Both the position numbers and the translations under genes were made by a program. A stretch of DNA of 7,341 nt from Eggerthellaceae bacterium (GTDB lineage Bacteria > Actinomycetota > Coriobacteriia > Coriobacteriales > Eggerthellaceae): the NCBI GenBank assembly GCA_003452695.1, contig DMNP01000271.1, positions 2,451-9,791 on the forward strand, read 5' to 3'. Below the pieces are notes generated by a model. The model was given only the letters and a program-made list of their open reading frames with translations, ran no database searches and had not been told where the DNA came from. Below, one piece after another: positions 6,569 through 7,341 of the stretch; position 1 is the first letter of the stretch; the number at the start of each line of letters is the position of its first letter.

Positions 6569-7317
6569 TGGCAAAGGTACGTTTCATCCAGAGGCATTCC
6601 CTGCTTACGCGCATCGTGCACGACGCGGTTGCCATATCGTGCGTATGGCTGATGATATCCGGCCTGTTCGTGTTCATCCCGCAGCTGGCCACGGCATTTC
6701 CCGATGCGACGCGCTTCATGAAGGTGTCGCATCGCGTGGTGGGCGTCATCTTCATCTGCGCCCCTCTGATTGGCGCCATCGGTTCGCCGGTTGGCGTGAA
6801 GAAGTTCTTCGGCAAGTACCTATGCCGCTGGACCAAGGAGGACGTGGAGTTCCTGATGAAGTTCGTGCCCTATATGCTGCAGCCGAAGAAGGTGCATATG
6901 CCCGACCAAGACGAGGTGAAGTCGGGTCAGCGCTTCGCCGACGGCATGCTCATAATCGGCGGCATCATGATGGCGGTTTCCGGCCTGGTGCTGTGGCTGG
7001 GGTCTACCGTAACTCCTGTCAGTGCGGGCGTGTTGAACGTAATGCGCTTCATCCACGATCTGTTCTTCCTGGTCATGGTGGTGTTCGTGGTGGCGCATGC
7101 ATTCCTGGGCGGTGGAATATTCCAGCCGTATCGCGGGGGCACCATCAAGCTGATGTTCGGCAACGGCCAGGTGTCCGAAGCCAACGCGTTGTATCACTGG
7201 GGCTTCTGGGCCCGCGAGGAAATCGAAGAGGGAACGAACATCGTCGTGAAGAACGTGCCCGACGAGGACCGGCGCCGCATTTCGTCGAAGGCGTCGTTGG
7301 GCAACGACGCCGACTAG
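6568..7317 (+). CDS. fdnI: Formate dehydrogenase-N type cytochrome b (gamma) subunit
   Basis: This integral-membrane di-haem subunit takes electrons from FdnH and reduces membrane quinone, probably menaquinone in an anaerobe of this kind. The ATG at 6568 shares its A with the fdnH stop TAA (6566-6568), so the two are translationally coupled; the purine-rich GAGGCGGGTGAG just upstream serves as ribosome site. The 249-residue protein has four membrane helices at about 16-40, 52-74, 123-146 and 160-182. H18, H55, H163 and H177 lie at positions matching the four haem-ligand histidines of E. coli FdnI (18, 57, 155, 169), including the same 14-residue gap in the last pair. The SGQRF segment at 119-123 before helix 3 and the GNGQVSEANALYHW segment at 198-211 after helix 4 also fit the family. 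It is somewhat longer than E. coli FdnI, mainly from the polar tail. The stop TAG is followed by only 24 bases, in which nothing can be called. Confidence 0.93.
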   Translation: MAKVRFIQRHSLLTRIVHDAVAISCVWLMISGLFVFIPQLATAFPDATRFMKVSHRVVGVIFICAPLIGAIGSPVGVKKFFGKYLCRWTKEDVEFLMKFVPYMLQPKKVHMPDQDEVKSGQRFADGMLIIGGIMMAVSGLVLWLGSTVTPVSAGVLNVMRFIHDLFFLVMVVFVVAHAFLGGGIFQPYRGGTIKLMFGNGQVSEANALYHWGFWAREEIEEGTNIVVKNVPDEDRRRISSKASLGNDAD

Positions 7318-7341
7318 CGTCGCGTTCTCTTCGATTGCGGA

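Noticed and set aside
1..7341. CRISPR arrays, insertion sequences, tRNA or rRNA genes
   Set aside because: No regularly spaced repeats, transposase-like proteins, terminal inverted repeats or cloverleaf-like sequences were seen; the window is ordinary operon-type coding DNA.

Overview
The window reads as a piece of a high-GC, anaerobic, Gram-positive-type chromosome. A LytR-CpsA-Psr (LCP) cell-wall ligase indicates a wall-bearing monoderm. The exported, quinone-linked, selenocysteine-containing formate dehydrogenase fits an anaerobe that respires with formate. Together these suggest an actinobacterium of the Coriobacteriia (Eggerthellaceae-like). The lineage is inferred from gene content and protein style, not from a marker gene.

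Layout, all on the + strand. (1) 1-398: 3' end of a galE-type UDP-glucose 4-epimerase, cut by the window start. (2) 399-667: 269 bases without a gene, holding a probable extended -10 promoter and a small palindrome, but no convincing terminator. (3) 668-2017: a membrane-anchored LCP protein with a long basic cytoplasmic N-terminus and an odd Tyr/Gly/Asp-rich C-terminal tail. (4) 2018-2287: 270 bases without a gene. It holds a nested hairpin, a weak terminator-like hairpin, a probable extended -10 promoter, and a 7-bp hairpin displaying a Shine-Dalgarno-like sequence in its loop. (5) 2288-7317: a three-gene formate dehydrogenase operon of the FdnGHI (FDH-N) type.

The main point is that the catalytic subunit is one gene, 2288-5560, interrupted by an in-frame TGA at 2891-2893. 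This TGA sits exactly where FdnG/FdhF proteins carry selenocysteine. It is followed at the canonical distance by a bacterial SECIS hairpin (2905-2922) with a bulged T and a GGTCT loop. A standard gene caller would split the gene into a 202-codon N-terminal fragment and a large C-terminal fragment, or call it a pseudogene. It should be annotated as a 1090-residue selenoprotein.

How the genes work together: FdnG carries a twin-arginine signal and is predicted to be exported already folded with its Mo/W-bis-MGD cofactor and one [4Fe-4S] cluster. It oxidises formate outside the membrane. FdnH carries four [4Fe-4S] clusters and a C-terminal membrane anchor and relays the electrons. FdnI is a four-helix di-haem cytochrome b that passes them to the quinone pool. 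The upstream galE and LCP genes belong to cell-surface polysaccharide metabolism and are functionally separate from the operon.
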